This document shows positions 42,439 through 52,445 of a stretch of DNA of 64,000 nucleotides, one piece after another. Position 1 is the stretch's first letter. Every line of letters starts with the position of its first letter. The stretch is from assembly GCF_007990755.1 (NCBI RefSeq), contig NZ_BJXA01000041.1:1-64000 (forward strand). Direction: 5' to 3'. The notes under the pieces are model-generated. The model was not told where the DNA came from, ran no database searches, and saw nothing but the letters and a program-made list of their open reading frames with translations. This DNA is from Nocardia ninae NBRC 108245. GTDB taxonomy: Bacteria; Actinomycetota; Actinomycetes; Mycobacteriales; Mycobacteriaceae. The translations under genes and the position numbers were made by a program.

Positions 42439-43992
42439 ATGGGGTCGGATAACCTCTCAGGCATGATCACTGGGGAACTGCGGAGCAGGATCGACCGGCT
42501 GTGGGATGCCTTCTGGTCGAGTGGCATCTCGAATCCGCTGGAGGTGATCGAGCAGATCACCTACCTGATGTTCCTGAAGCGGCTCGACGAGTTGCAGACG
42601 GCCAAGGAGCGGCAGGCGCACTTCACCGAGGAGCCGATCGAGAACCCGATCTACGTCAAGGGCGATGACCCCGAGCGGAATACCGACCACCTCCGGTGGT
42701 CGGTATTCAAGGAGCTGGGGCCGGACACCATGCTCGCGACCGTGCGCGACGAGGTGTTCCCGTGGCTGCGGACCGCGGGTGGGGAGGAATCCACCTACGC
42801 CCACCACATGAAGGACGCGCGCTTCACTATCCCCACCGCGAACCTGCTCACCCGCGCGGTCGACATGCTCGACGACATGACCCTCGGTGAGGGGGACACC
42901 AAGGGTGACCTGTACGAGTACATGCTCTCCAAGATTGCCTCCGCCGGTCAGAATGGACAGTTCCGCACTCCGCGCCACATCATCGAACTGATGGTGGAGA
43001 TGATGGCCCCCGGTCCGAAGGAAGAGATCTGCGACCCGGCCTGTGGCACTGCGGGCTTTTTGGTCGGCGCGGCCGAATACCTCAAGCGCACCCATCCCAC
43101 CGTGCTCACCGACGACGAGCAGCGGGATCACTTCCACTCCAGCATGTTTCACGGCTTCGACTTCGACTCCACGATGCTGCGCATCGCCAGCATGAACATG
43201 CTCATGCACGAGATCGAGCAGCCCGACATCCGCTACCGCGACTCGCTGGCGCAGACGGTTTCGGTTGAGGCCGAGAAGTATTCGATGATCCTGGCCAACC
43301 CGCCGTTCGCCGGCAGCCTCGACTACGAGACCACCGCGAAGGACCTGCTGCAGGTCGTCAAGACCAAGAAGACCGAGCTGCTGTTCCTGGCGCTGTTCCT
43401 GCGGCTTCTAAAGCCCGGAGGCCGGGCTGCGGTCATCGTCCCCGACGGTGTGCTATTCGGATCGACCAAGGCGCACAAGGAACTTCGCAAAATACTCGTC
43501 GAAGAGCACGGCCTCGACGCGGTGGTGAAACTGCCCTCCGGCGTATTCAAGCCGTACGCAGGTGTGTCCACCGCCATCCTGTTCTTCACCAAGGGCGATG
43601 CCACCGACAAGGTGTGGTTCTACGAGGTCACCGCCGACGGCTTCAGCCTTGACGACAAACGCACTCCGCTGCTGAGTGAAGACAGACTCGGGGTCGTCCC
43701 GCGCACCCCGCTGGCCGCCGAGGAGCATGCGAAGAACAACCTCCCCGACGTGCTGGCCCGCTGGAACCGCCGCCATGCCGATGAGGGCGAGCGCGCCCGC
43801 ACCGACCAGAGCTTCTGCGTGCCCAAGGCCGACATCGCCGACCAAGACTACGACCTGTCCCTCAATCGATACAAGGAGGTCGTCCACGAGGAGGTCGAGC
43901 ATCGGCCGCCGCTGGAGATCATCGAGGAGCTGGAGCGGATCGAGGCGGAGATTCAGCAGGGGATGTCGGAGTTGAAGGGGATGCTGGGGTGA
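42439..43992 (+). CDS. hsdM: type I restriction-modification methyltransferase subunit
   Basis: A 517-residue HsdM with N-terminal HsdM_N helices, GQFRTPRHI (173-181), SAM motif I DPACGTAGF (199-207) and catalytic ILANPPFAG (NPPF at 287-290). It methylates adenine as M2S. GGAGAA sits 6 nt before the ATG. hsdS follows with a GTGA overlap, then hsdR: order M-S-R. Confidence 0.95.
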   Translation: MGSDNLSGMITGELRSRIDRLWDAFWSSGISNPLEVIEQITYLMFLKRLDELQTAKERQAHFTEEPIENPIYVKGDDPERNTDHLRWSVFKELGPDTMLATVRDEVFPWLRTAGGEESTYAHHMKDARFTIPTANLLTRAVDMLDDMTLGEGDTKGDLYEYMLSKIASAGQNGQFRTPRHIIELMVEMMAPGPKEEICDPACGTAGFLVGAAEYLKRTHPTVLTDDEQRDHFHSSMFHGFDFDSTMLRIASMNMLMHEIEQPDIRYRDSLAQTVSVEAEKYSMILANPPFAGSLDYETTAKDLLQVVKTKKTELLFLALFLRLLKPGGRAAVIVPDGVLFGSTKAHKELRKILVEEHGLDAVVKLPSGVFKPYAGVSTAILFFTKGDATDKVWFYEVTADGFSLDDKRTPLLSEDRLGVVPRTPLAAEEHAKNNLPDVLARWNRRHADEGERARTDQSFCVPKADIADQDYDLSLNRYKEVVHEEVEHRPPLEIIEELERIEAEIQQGMSELKGMLG

Positions 43993-45188
43993 TCCGTACG
44001 GTGAAGCTGCGCGATGTCGCCCATCTCAATCCCCGCCTCATCGACCGGCTGGACAAGGATACGATCGTTTCCTTTCTAGGAATGGCGGACGTCGACGCCG
44101 TTGAAGGAACTACGGGCGCCGGGGTGGACAAGAAATTCTTTGAGGTCTCTAAGGGGTACACGCAATTTAAGAGTGGCGATTTGCTTGTTGCCAAAATAAC
44201 GCCGTGCTTTGAGAATGGAAAAATAGCGCAGGCGAAAATGCGTAATCCGCAAGGCGCTGGCTCCACCGAGTTTCATGTGGTCCGACCGGACTCATCGGAG
44301 CTCGACTCTCGATACTTGCTTCATTTCCTGCGACTGCCGCAAGTTCGAATCGCTGGCGAAAGGCGAATGACCGGAAGTGCGGGGCAACGGCGTGTGCCCG
44401 AGAGTTTCTTGGCTGAGTTGACGTTTCCGCTACCATCAGTTGCTGAGCAGCGGCGGATTGCGGAAGTGCTGGATGGGGTGGATGTGTTGCGGGAGAAGCG
44501 GCGGCGGGCCATCGCCCTCCTCGACGACCTCGCCCGATCCATCTTCCTCGATATGTTCGGCGATCCGATAGCCAATAGCCGAAATTGGCTGCGTATTCCC
44601 TTTGGAGATCTTCTTGACAGGATTGACAGTGGCACCAGCCCGAAGTGCTTAGACCGCCCCGCTCGCGACAATGAATGGGCCGTGCTGAAGCTAAGCTCAG
44701 TGACGAGCTGTCGATTCATTCCGGCTGAAAATAAGGCAATTCCACTAGGTACGATTCCGGCGTATGATGATGAAGTACGTCCGGGCGATCTGCTGTTTAC
44801 TCGTAAGAACACTCCGTCGCTAGTCGCTGCCTGCTCGTTCGTGCGTGATACGCCACCAAGGCTATTGATGCCTGACCTTATTTTTCGGTTCCGGTTCAAG
44901 TCCGACGCAGAGGTGGTGCCGCTGTACATCCATCAGTTGCTGGTGAATCCGCAAAAGCGGCGAAAGGTGCAAGAACTTGCGGGCGGTAGTGCTGCCTCAA
45001 TGTCGAACATCTCTAAGGCACGACTCATGAATCTCTCTATTGAGTTGCCGCCTCTGGACCTACAGCGAGAGTTTGCCAAGCGGATCGATACTTTGGAGCG
45101 GTCCCGGCATGTTTATGTCACACAGCTGGACGACCTCGACACCCTCTTCGTCTCCCTGCAATCCCGCGCCTTCCGTGGCGAGCTGTGA
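43989..45188 (+). CDS. hsdS: type I restriction-modification specificity subunit
   Basis: A 399-residue HsdS with two target-recognition domains, each followed by a conserved helix. The central box is FPLPSVAEQRRIAEVLDGVD and the second is ELPPLDLQREFAKRIDTLE. The TRD-coding stretches (about 44070-44420 and 44570-45030) are clearly more AT-rich than hsdM and hsdR, typical of exchanged TRDs. GTG overlaps the hsdM stop. The recognition sequence cannot be predicted. Confidence 0.94.
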   Translation: MIRTVKLRDVAHLNPRLIDRLDKDTIVSFLGMADVDAVEGTTGAGVDKKFFEVSKGYTQFKSGDLLVAKITPCFENGKIAQAKMRNPQGAGSTEFHVVRPDSSELDSRYLLHFLRLPQVRIAGERRMTGSAGQRRVPESFLAELTFPLPSVAEQRRIAEVLDGVDVLREKRRRAIALLDDLARSIFLDMFGDPIANSRNWLRIPFGDLLDRIDSGTSPKCLDRPARDNEWAVLKLSSVTSCRFIPAENKAIPLGTIPAYDDEVRPGDLLFTRKNTPSLVAACSFVRDTPPRLLMPDLIFRFRFKSDAEVVPLYIHQLLVNPQKRRKVQELAGGSAASMSNISKARLMNLSIELPPLDLQREFAKRIDTLERSRHVYVTQLDDLDTLFVSLQSRAFRGEL

Positions 45189-45226
45189 CACCATGAGCTG
45201 AAAGATCTTGTAAGGAGGGGCTTTTC

Positions 45227-48200
45227 ATGACGATCGCCAGCAACTTCGCTTTCCTGCGAACCGAGTGGCCCGAGCTGTTCGATGAGGCGGTGCGGGCGGA
45301 GCGGCTGGCGGTGGCTGACCCGCGAGTGGCTTGCTTCTGGGCGCGACGGGGGCTCGAGCTGGCGGTGGATTGGCTGTTCCGGGCGGATGGGTTGTTGAAG
45401 CGGCCGTATCGGAACGAGCTGGCAGCGCTGATCAGTGAACCGACCTTGCGTCAGGTTGCGGGGGCGAAGATCTGCGCGAAGATGGATGTGATTCGGCGGC
45501 AAGGAAATATCGCCGTACATCGGCGCACGCCGGTGACGGCGCAGGACGCGATCACGACGGTCGCGGAACTATTTCAGGTCATGTTCTGGATAGCGCGCAC
45601 GTATGCGCTTGATCCGGCACACAAGCCGACCGACGGGCTGGAATTCGACCAGGCGCTGGTTCCGAAGCCGGTCTCGGCAGAGGTGCGGCGGAAAAAGCAG
45701 GCCGAGATTCAGCAGATGGCGGCCGAGTTCGAGGCGCAGCGCAAGGCCCTGGCCGAGGCGCGGGCCAAGAGTAGGGAATACGAGGAGGAACTGGAGGGGC
45801 TGCGCGCCGAGGTGAAGGCGGCCAAGGCCGTGAACTCCGCGGTCGCGGATCACCACGATTACAACGAGGCGGAGACTCGTACGAACCTCATTGACATGAT
45901 GTTGAAGGAGGCCGGGTGGACTCTCGATGGTGCGAACGATCGGGAGTACAAGGTTACGGGCATGCCGACCCCCAGCGGTGTCGGGCATGTGGATTACGTG
46001 CTGTGGGATGACAACGGCAAGCCGCTCGGTGTGGTCGAGGCCAAGCGCACCACCAAGAGTGTTGAGGCTGGCAAGCATCAGGCGCAGCTGTACGCGGACG
46101 CGCTGGAGAAGCAGCACGGGCAGCGGCCGATGATCTTCTATACCAACGGCTACGACACCGAGATCTGGGACGACACGTTCTATCCGTCGCGGCCGGTGTC
46201 GGGGTTCTACACCAAAGACCAACTGCGCATGTTGATTCAGCGTCGTGCGGGCCGGAAGCCGTTAGGTAGCACCAAGATCAATGAGGTGATCGCGGGGCGG
46301 CACTATCAAAGCCGGGCGATCCGGAGGATCGGCACGCATTTCGAGGAAGATAAGCAGCGGCAGGCGCTGCTGGTGATGGCGACCGGAACCGGTAAGACGC
46401 GCACCGTGATCGCGCTGGTCGATCAGCTCATCCGTGCGGGGTGGGTGAAGCGGGTGCTGTTCCTCGCAGATAGGCAGGTGCTGGTCAATCAGGCCGTCAA
46501 CGCGTTCAAGGAGCATCTGCCAGGCGTGCCGACGGTGAATCTGCTGACGGAGAAGAAGACCGACGCCCGCGTCTACGTCTCAACGTATCCGACCATGCTG
46601 AATCTCATCAATGAGCTGGATGACAAGGAGGAGCGGCGTTTCGGGGCGGGCTACTTCGATCTGGTTATCATCGACGAGGCACACCGTTCGGTGTATCAGA
46701 AGTACGGCGCCATCTTCGATCACTTCGATTCGCTGTTGGTCGGTTTGACCGCGACGCCCAAGGACGAGATCGACCGCAACACCTACCGGCTGTTCGGGCT
46801 CGAGGACGGGGTGCCGACCGACTCCTATGACCTGGATCAGGCTGTCGCCGAGGGATATCTGGTGCCGCCGACCGCCATTTCTGTGCCACTGAAGTTTCAG
46901 CTGCACGGCATCAAGTACGACGACCTGTCGGAATCGGAGAAGGACAAGTGGGACGAGCTCGAATGGGATGACGACGCCGGCGTCCCCGAGGAGGTCCTAG
47001 CCGATGATTTGAACCGCTTCCTGTTCAATGCCGACACAGTCGACAAGATGTTGCAGGCGTTGATGGCAACCGGTGGCCGGGTCGACGAGGGGGAACGGCT
47101 CGGTAAGACGATCATCTTCGCGCGAAACCAGAAGCACGCGAAGCTCATCGTCGACCGCTTCGACGCGTTGTTCCCCGAGTTCAAGGGTGAGCACACGAAG
47201 CTGATCACCAATGAGGTCAGCCACGCGCAGTCGCTCATCGACCAGTTCGAAAAGCCCGACAGCGCACTGCGTATCGCTGTGTCGGTGGACATGCTGGACA
47301 CCGGGCTCGACGTGCCGGCGGTGCTGAACCTGGTGTTCGCGAAGCTGGTGCGTTCCAAGACTAAGTACTGGCAGATGATTGGTCGCGGAACCCGCCTGTG
47401 CCCCAATCTCTTCGGCCCGAACAAGGACAAGGACACTTTCGGTGTCTTCGACCTGTGCCAGAACATCGAATACTTCAACCAGGACATCGCCACCGCGGAG
47501 GCTCGGGTACAGCCGTCCATGAGTCAGCGGTTGTTCAATGCTCGCGTCGACCTGCTCGCCTATCTCGACGAACTGCAGCAACCAGGCCCGCGTCCCGCCG
47601 AGATCGGCGAGAATGATCCGGCGTCGAATCGAGACCTGCGCTGGCTGGTGGCCGACCGGTTGCATGTCGAAGTGGCGAGCATGAACCCACAGAATGTGGA
47701 AGTTCGCCAAAAGCTGCGCCAGGTGGAGGAGTTCAGCGAACCGGCACGGTGGGACGTGCAGTTCACTTCGGGTGTGCGCGTTAACTTGGCCCAGATCTCC
47801 GGTCTGCCAACTGAATTCAAGGAGCCGGAGAACAGCCCGGAGGCCAAGCGGTTCGACTATCTGGTGTTGCGGTTGCAATTAGCGATGCTGACCGCCGAAC
47901 CGGGCTTCGCGAAACTGCGTGAGCAGGTGCAGGAAATCGCCTCCTACCTACTGGACCCCACCTTGCAGAGCCTTGCTGCCATCAAGGCACAGTACGAGCT
48001 CATCGAGGACGTGGCTGGTGACTCCTGGTGGGAGGACGTCACGCTGCCAATGCTGGAAACCATGCGTCGTCGACTACGCGGCCTGGTGAAGAGTATTCGC
48101 CCCAAGGGCGGCCAAAATCCGCTCTACACCGACTTCGAAGACGAGCTTGGTGAGATCATCGTGACCGAGATCAAGGGCGTGCACGGCGGCGGGAAGGGCA

Positions 48201-48685
48201 TGGCGCGCTTTGAATCCAAGGTCCGCACCTATCTGCGCAGCCACGAGGACCTGGTCGCCGTGCAGAAGATCCTGCGCAACCGCGCGATCACCTCCGAGGA
48301 TCTGGAACAGCTCAAGGGCATCTTCCTCGCCAACCGCTTTGGCACGGAAGCCGAGATCGAGGAAGCCAAACAGCAGCACGGCGGACTCGGGCTCTTCCTG
48401 CGCAAGCTCACCGGCCTCGAGCGTGAAGCCGCATCCGAGGCGTTCGACGAGTTCCAGTCCGGCAAGAACCTCTCTGCCAACCAGTTGCATTTCCTCAACA
48501 TGCTTGTCGAGGTCGTTGCCCGGAACGGCATCGTCGAGGTGAAGGATTTGTGGAAGCAACCATTCCGGGCGCTGGCCCCGACCGGCCCGGAAGAGTTGTT
48601 CACCAGCGACGAGGTCGCGGACCTTGTTGCGATCGTGAAGAATTTCCGTACGACAGCAGTACCTTCTGATGCGCACGCCTCCTAG
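45227..48685 (+). CDS. hsdR: type I restriction endonuclease/translocase subunit
   Basis: A 1152-residue HsdR. The N-terminal ~130 residues look like a DUF4145 domain (RGLELAVDWLF...), followed by a coiled coil (~150-205). The PD-(D/E)xK nuclease is at Asp256...EAK (271-273), then the SF2 translocase with MATGTGKTRT (384-393), IIDEAH (481-486) and LTATP. A C-terminal HsdR helical domain completes it. AAGGAGGGG precedes the ATG. Intact and probably active with hsdM/hsdS. Confidence 0.95.
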   Translation: MTIASNFAFLRTEWPELFDEAVRAERLAVADPRVACFWARRGLELAVDWLFRADGLLKRPYRNELAALISEPTLRQVAGAKICAKMDVIRRQGNIAVHRRTPVTAQDAITTVAELFQVMFWIARTYALDPAHKPTDGLEFDQALVPKPVSAEVRRKKQAEIQQMAAEFEAQRKALAEARAKSREYEEELEGLRAEVKAAKAVNSAVADHHDYNEAETRTNLIDMMLKEAGWTLDGANDREYKVTGMPTPSGVGHVDYVLWDDNGKPLGVVEAKRTTKSVEAGKHQAQLYADALEKQHGQRPMIFYTNGYDTEIWDDTFYPSRPVSGFYTKDQLRMLIQRRAGRKPLGSTKINEVIAGRHYQSRAIRRIGTHFEEDKQRQALLVMATGTGKTRTVIALVDQLIRAGWVKRVLFLADRQVLVNQAVNAFKEHLPGVPTVNLLTEKKTDARVYVSTYPTMLNLINELDDKEERRFGAGYFDLVIIDEAHRSVYQKYGAIFDHFDSLLVGLTATPKDEIDRNTYRLFGLEDGVPTDSYDLDQAVAEGYLVPPTAISVPLKFQLHGIKYDDLSESEKDKWDELEWDDDAGVPEEVLADDLNRFLFNADTVDKMLQALMATGGRVDEGERLGKTIIFARNQKHAKLIVDRFDALFPEFKGEHTKLITNEVSHAQSLIDQFEKPDSALRIAVSVDMLDTGLDVPAVLNLVFAKLVRSKTKYWQMIGRGTRLCPNLFGPNKDKDTFGVFDLCQNIEYFNQDIATAEARVQPSMSQRLFNARVDLLAYLDELQQPGPRPAEIGENDPASNRDLRWLVADRLHVEVASMNPQNVEVRQKLRQVEEFSEPARWDVQFTSGVRVNLAQISGLPTEFKEPENSPEAKRFDYLVLRLQLAMLTAEPGFAKLREQVQEIASYLLDPTLQSLAAIKAQYELIEDVAGDSWWEDVTLPMLETMRRRLRGLVKSIRPKGGQNPLYTDFEDELGEIIVTEIKGVHGGGKGMARFESKVRTYLRSHEDLVAVQKILRNRAITSEDLEQLKGIFLANRFGTEAEIEEAKQQHGGLGLFLRKLTGLEREAASEAFDEFQSGKNLSANQLHFLNMLVEVVARNGIVEVKDLWKQPFRALAPTGPEELFTSDEVADLVAIVKNFRTTAVPSDAHAS

Positions 48686-48892
48686 ACGGAGTTCCTTGAG
48701 GACTGATTCGGAGGTATGGATAACAACTCCCTGAGTGGCGCAATGCGTTCCACGATCGCCGCGTAGGATCTCCGAGTGGCATCGGCATAGGGGGGGAACA
48801 GTTGGCGCGATGGTGCCTCGCCACACAACGCATTTCAGCGCGTCGACTGTCGAGGGTCTCAGGTTCGATATCGAAATCGCAGGGAGCGCAGG

Positions 48893-50740
48893 GTGATCGA
48901 GAACGACCGCAGCATCGATGGAGTCGCGAAGACCGTCGCCGAGATCCTCGAGAAGAAGAAGTACGCCATCGACTACTACCAGCGCGAGTACAAATGGGAG
49001 TCCAAACAGCTCGCCGAGCTCGTCGCGGACCTTACGACGAAGTTCTCCGACTTGTACGACAGCACCCATGTACGCAAGGACGTCGCTGGCTACCCGGGCT
49101 ACTACCTCGGTTCGATTATCGTGTCACAGAAGGGAAGTCAGCCCTTCATCGTGGATGGCCAGCAGCGCGTGACCAGCCTGACTTTATTGCTCACATTCCT
49201 TCGCCGCCTGCAACAGGGGCGTGACGACGCGGTCGAGATCGACAACCTGATCTTCTCGGAGAAGTTCGGTGAGAAGTCCTTCAATCTTGATGTCCACGAC
49301 CGGGCCGCGTGTATGGAGGCCCTGTTCGAGAACGGCGTTTACGAGCCGCCGACGGACGCTGTGGAATCCGTACACACCCTCGTGAACCGGTACAACGAAC
49401 TCGACGCGCTTTTTCCCGACGAGTTGCGAAGTACGGCACTGCCGTTCTTCATCGATTGGCTCAAGGATCGGGTCCAGCTCGTCCAGATCACCGCGTACAC
49501 CGACGATGACGCCTATGCGATTTTCGAAACGATGAACGATCGTGGTCTCAAACTGACGCCGGCGGACATGCTCAAGGGCTATCTGTTGGCGAACATGAGG
49601 GACGGTGAGGCGCGTACGAAGGCGAACGACATCTGGCGCAAGCGACTGCGAGATCTGGACGAGCAGGCAGACGACGGTGGGTCGGATTTCGTCAAGACAT
49701 GGCTGCGTAGTCAGTACTCCACCAAAATTCGCGAGCGCAGGAAGGGCGCCCGTCCGGAGGACTGGGACCGTATCGGCACCGAATTTCATCGCTGGCTCCG
49801 CAGCGATCACGAACGTATAGGGCTCAGGGCACATCAGGACTACTACGACTTCATAACTCGCGACTTCGACTTCTTCAGCTGGCAATACCAGCAAATTCTC
49901 GAAGCCGCCTCCGGTCAGCTCGTGTCCGACAGCGCGCTGCGATTCATCCGGTACAACGCGGATTTGGGCTTCACTCTCCAGGATCAGTTGCTGCTCGCGC
50001 CTCTGCGAGTCGGCGACGATCGGCCGACAATCGAACGCAAGCTGGAGATAGTGGGGCGTTACATCGACATTCTGCTGTACTGGCGCATCTGGAATTTCCG
50101 ATCCACCGCGTACTCCACCATGCAATACGCCATGTTTAACGTCATGCGAGATATCCGGGGGCTCGACGTCGAATCGCTGGCCGAGACGCTGTACAATCAG
50201 TTGAAGGGCATCCGCGAGACCTTCGACAGCAACGACGACTTGTACGTCCACCAGCAGAACCGCGGGCAGCTCCACAAGCTTCTTGCCCGAATCACCGATT
50301 ACATAACCGTCGAATCGGGTTCGGCTCCGAACTATGTCGAACTGATCAACGGCACCAAGGTGCGCTATGAGGTCGAGCACATCTGGGCAAACCACCCCGA
50401 ACGCCACATCGAGGAATTCACTCACGAGACTGAGTTCTACGGGCACCGCAACCGGATCGGCGACCTCGTTCTCCTCCCAAAACAGTTCAACGCGAGCTAC
50501 GGTGATGCGCCGTACGAGGAGAAACTGCCCCACTATTTCGGCCAGAATTTGTTGGCGGCCAGCCTGAATCCACTGAGCTACGAGAAGAACCCCGGCTTCA
50601 TCACCTTCGCCGGGAGTAGCGGGCTGCCCTTCAAACCCTGCGAGGAATTCAAGGCCTCCGACATCCTCGAACGAGGCTACCTGTACCGAGACATCGCGAA
50701 GAGGATCTGGAACCCAGAGGATCTCATCGTGCCTGCGTAA
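48893..50740 (+). CDS. DUF262/DUF1524 (GmrSD-like) defence nuclease
   Basis: A 615-residue protein. The N-terminal DUF262 ParB/Srx-like NTPase has DYYQREYKW (28-36) and FIVDGQQRVTSLTLLL with DGQQR at 88-92. The C-terminal HNH/DUF1524 domain has VEHIWANH (His at ~496) and RNRIGDLVLLPKQFNA. DUF262-DUF1524 fusions include type IV enzymes that cut modified phage DNA (GmrSD, BrxU, SspE relatives). GTG start 207 bp after hsdR. Likely a second restriction layer. Confidence 0.88.
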   Translation: MIENDRSIDGVAKTVAEILEKKKYAIDYYQREYKWESKQLAELVADLTTKFSDLYDSTHVRKDVAGYPGYYLGSIIVSQKGSQPFIVDGQQRVTSLTLLLTFLRRLQQGRDDAVEIDNLIFSEKFGEKSFNLDVHDRAACMEALFENGVYEPPTDAVESVHTLVNRYNELDALFPDELRSTALPFFIDWLKDRVQLVQITAYTDDDAYAIFETMNDRGLKLTPADMLKGYLLANMRDGEARTKANDIWRKRLRDLDEQADDGGSDFVKTWLRSQYSTKIRERRKGARPEDWDRIGTEFHRWLRSDHERIGLRAHQDYYDFITRDFDFFSWQYQQILEAASGQLVSDSALRFIRYNADLGFTLQDQLLLAPLRVGDDRPTIERKLEIVGRYIDILLYWRIWNFRSTAYSTMQYAMFNVMRDIRGLDVESLAETLYNQLKGIRETFDSNDDLYVHQQNRGQLHKLLARITDYITVESGSAPNYVELINGTKVRYEVEHIWANHPERHIEEFTHETEFYGHRNRIGDLVLLPKQFNASYGDAPYEEKLPHYFGQNLLAASLNPLSYEKNPGFITFAGSSGLPFKPCEEFKASDILERGYLYRDIAKRIWNPEDLIVPA

Positions 50741-50962
50741 TAACAGGCGGCATCGGCGCGGCAGCGACGGACGGCGCATGACATCGTTCCGGTTGCGTGG
50801 CACGCGGTAGACCCCGTAGAACTGCAACCTTGCGAATGGTGTTGTACGCCGCAGGGGGTCAGAAAGGAGCGGGGATGATCACATTACTCTGTCGGGCGCG
50901 TATTCCACAGAACATACCGCTGGGTAGACCAGGTTCTTCGGAAGGTCATTCCTCGCAGGCGC
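50741..50962. other. convergent spacer, no gene seen
   Basis: 222 bp between the DUF262 nuclease stop and the stop of the minus-strand WXG cassette. No terminator or coding frame stands out. Confidence 0.4.
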
Positions 50963-51472
50963 TCATCCATCACCGCAGGTAACTTGAAACCTGAAAACAT
51001 TCATGGTTCCATCCTTCATGCCCGTAGTCTGCGCCTCGGTCAGTTTCCATGAAGCGCCGCGATTGTCGAGCACTTTGTATATGGAAACATGGCAGTTGTC
51101 CGCAGCATCTCCGTAAGCTACCCACTCTTCGACCGGAAGAATGGCGGCAGGTTGGCTCGGCGGCGGACTGGTGGTCTGTTTGGCGGAGCGCGGCAATCGG
51201 GGCTGCAGTCCCGGCCCCGTGACGATTGCTTTGATGTCCTGCACCGGCGATCCCACGAATACTGCTTCCGCCCATGGGCCGGCGTCAGCGGTATCCGCTT
51301 TCTGGGTCACCTTCGTGAAGCCGGGCACGCTTAGCTGGTTCAAGCAGCGCTCGGCGTCATTGGGCCTGGTCAGCCAGGAGGCAATGCCCCAGATGGCGGC
51401 TCCGAGCAGCACGAGGCCGACGACGAGCATCGCGACTCGTTTCGAGGGGGTCCGTGTCCAGCTTATTTGCAT
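50963..51472 (-). CDS. membrane-anchored extracytoplasmic protein, possible immunity partner
   Basis: A 169-residue protein with a basic N-terminus, one membrane helix (~14-33, AMLVVGLVLLGAAIWGIASW) and an outside domain with three cysteines (AERCLNQL, DNCHVS, VTCGDG) and a Pro/Ser-rich stretch. No known family. The start overlaps the lysozyme-like gene by 10 bp, so it is the last gene of the WXG operon. A membrane-tethered outer domain right after a peptidoglycan-hydrolase-like gene is what an immunity protein would look like; this is inference. Confidence 0.65.
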   Translation of the reverse strand: MQISWTRTPSKRVAMLVVGLVLLGAAIWGIASWLTRPNDAERCLNQLSVPGFTKVTQKADTADAGPWAEAVFVGSPVQDIKAIVTGPGLQPRLPRSAKQTTSPPPSQPAAILPVEEWVAYGDAADNCHVSIYKVLDNRGASWKLTEAQTTGMKDGTMNVFRFQVTCGDG

Positions 51473-52395
51473 GTGTACATCCCGCTGAGCAACTGCTGCG
51501 CCTTGTCGAGCGCAGTATTCGTCATCCGAACATACCCTTGTACCACTGGGCCGAGGTCGCCTGCCTCGAAATAGTCGGGAATATTTCGCTCAGCGTTGTA
51601 TCCGGCGGCTAGGAATTGGTCGAGTGTGTACTTTTCCTTCAGCTCGTCCGGTACTTCGCCTGCGTACTGGTCTTGAATTCGCTTGAGATTGTATGTGGCA
51701 GCCATGATCGCAAGATCGGGGTCGTCCTTCAGGTCGGACCAGTTCTTGCCTGCGAACTCGGCCGGAAATTTGCTCTTGAGCTCGTTGAAAGTGTATTCCT
51801 TCATATTGGTCAACCCTAGGGAGTTCGGCCGTATGAGATTCCCTCCCTCGCGAATGAAGACGTCGTACGCGTAACTCATTTCTCTCTCGATGAACGAGTC
51901 GGATCGATATCCGCCTTCGTTGTACACGATGGCCAGAACCAGACGGGGATCTATGCCTGCGGTGTTTCCATATTTCACTGCCGATCCCACCCACGGCCGC
52001 ACATCTGGATCGATCTTCTCCAATTCGCTTTCGCAATTCGGATTCAAGCTGCACTTGACCGGCTCGGCAGAATAGGAGTCCAGTCGGACGATCGCGTCAT
52101 CGCGTAGCCCGGCGATCTCGATGAGTCTCGTCTTGATGCCAAGTCCGTCCATGCCTTCGAAGGTAGCCTTGCGCAGCAGTGTGAAGAGTGGGTGAGTGTT
52201 GATGGTGTCTTGGTACACGGCCGCAGCGGCGACGACTTCGCTGTCGGACGCTTCGCTTTGGGGCATGACATTGACCCCCATCGAGCGCACTGTGGCTTTC
52301 GCGCCCAGATCGGGGAACGCCCGTGAGGTCGCATTGATGATCTGAGTGCGCAGATCGGCGAGAGCGTCGTGATGGTTGGTGGTGGCGCTGGCCAA
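51463..52395 (-). CDS. lysozyme-like (transglycosylase-fold) protein, candidate secreted effector
   Basis: A 310-residue protein. Residues ~130-300 resemble a lytic transglycosylase: PWVGSAVKYGNTAGIDPRLV, a candidate catalytic Glu in AIVYNEGGYRSDS, SLGLTNMKEYTF and IMAATYNLKRIQDQY. Three cysteines (VKCSLNPNCE, YTCK end) suit an extracellular enzyme, but no signal peptide is present, so export would need another route such as type VII secretion. The only start is a TTG; the frame stays open upstream for 29 codons without a start, raising a frameshift fusion with the preceding gene. Confidence 0.65.
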   Translation of the reverse strand: MASATTNHHDALADLRTQIINATSRAFPDLGAKATVRSMGVNVMPQSEASDSEVVAAAAVYQDTINTHPLFTLLRKATFEGMDGLGIKTRLIEIAGLRDDAIVRLDSYSAEPVKCSLNPNCESELEKIDPDVRPWVGSAVKYGNTAGIDPRLVLAIVYNEGGYRSDSFIEREMSYAYDVFIREGGNLIRPNSLGLTNMKEYTFNELKSKFPAEFAGKNWSDLKDDPDLAIMAATYNLKRIQDQYAGEVPDELKEKYTLDQFLAAGYNAERNIPDYFEAGDLGPVVQGYVRMTNTALDKAQQLLSGMYTCK

Positions 52396-52445
52396 GCCTG
52401 CAGTTGCGGCGGCTATTGCGCTGGCGCCTGTCTTCAGCGCGCCGA

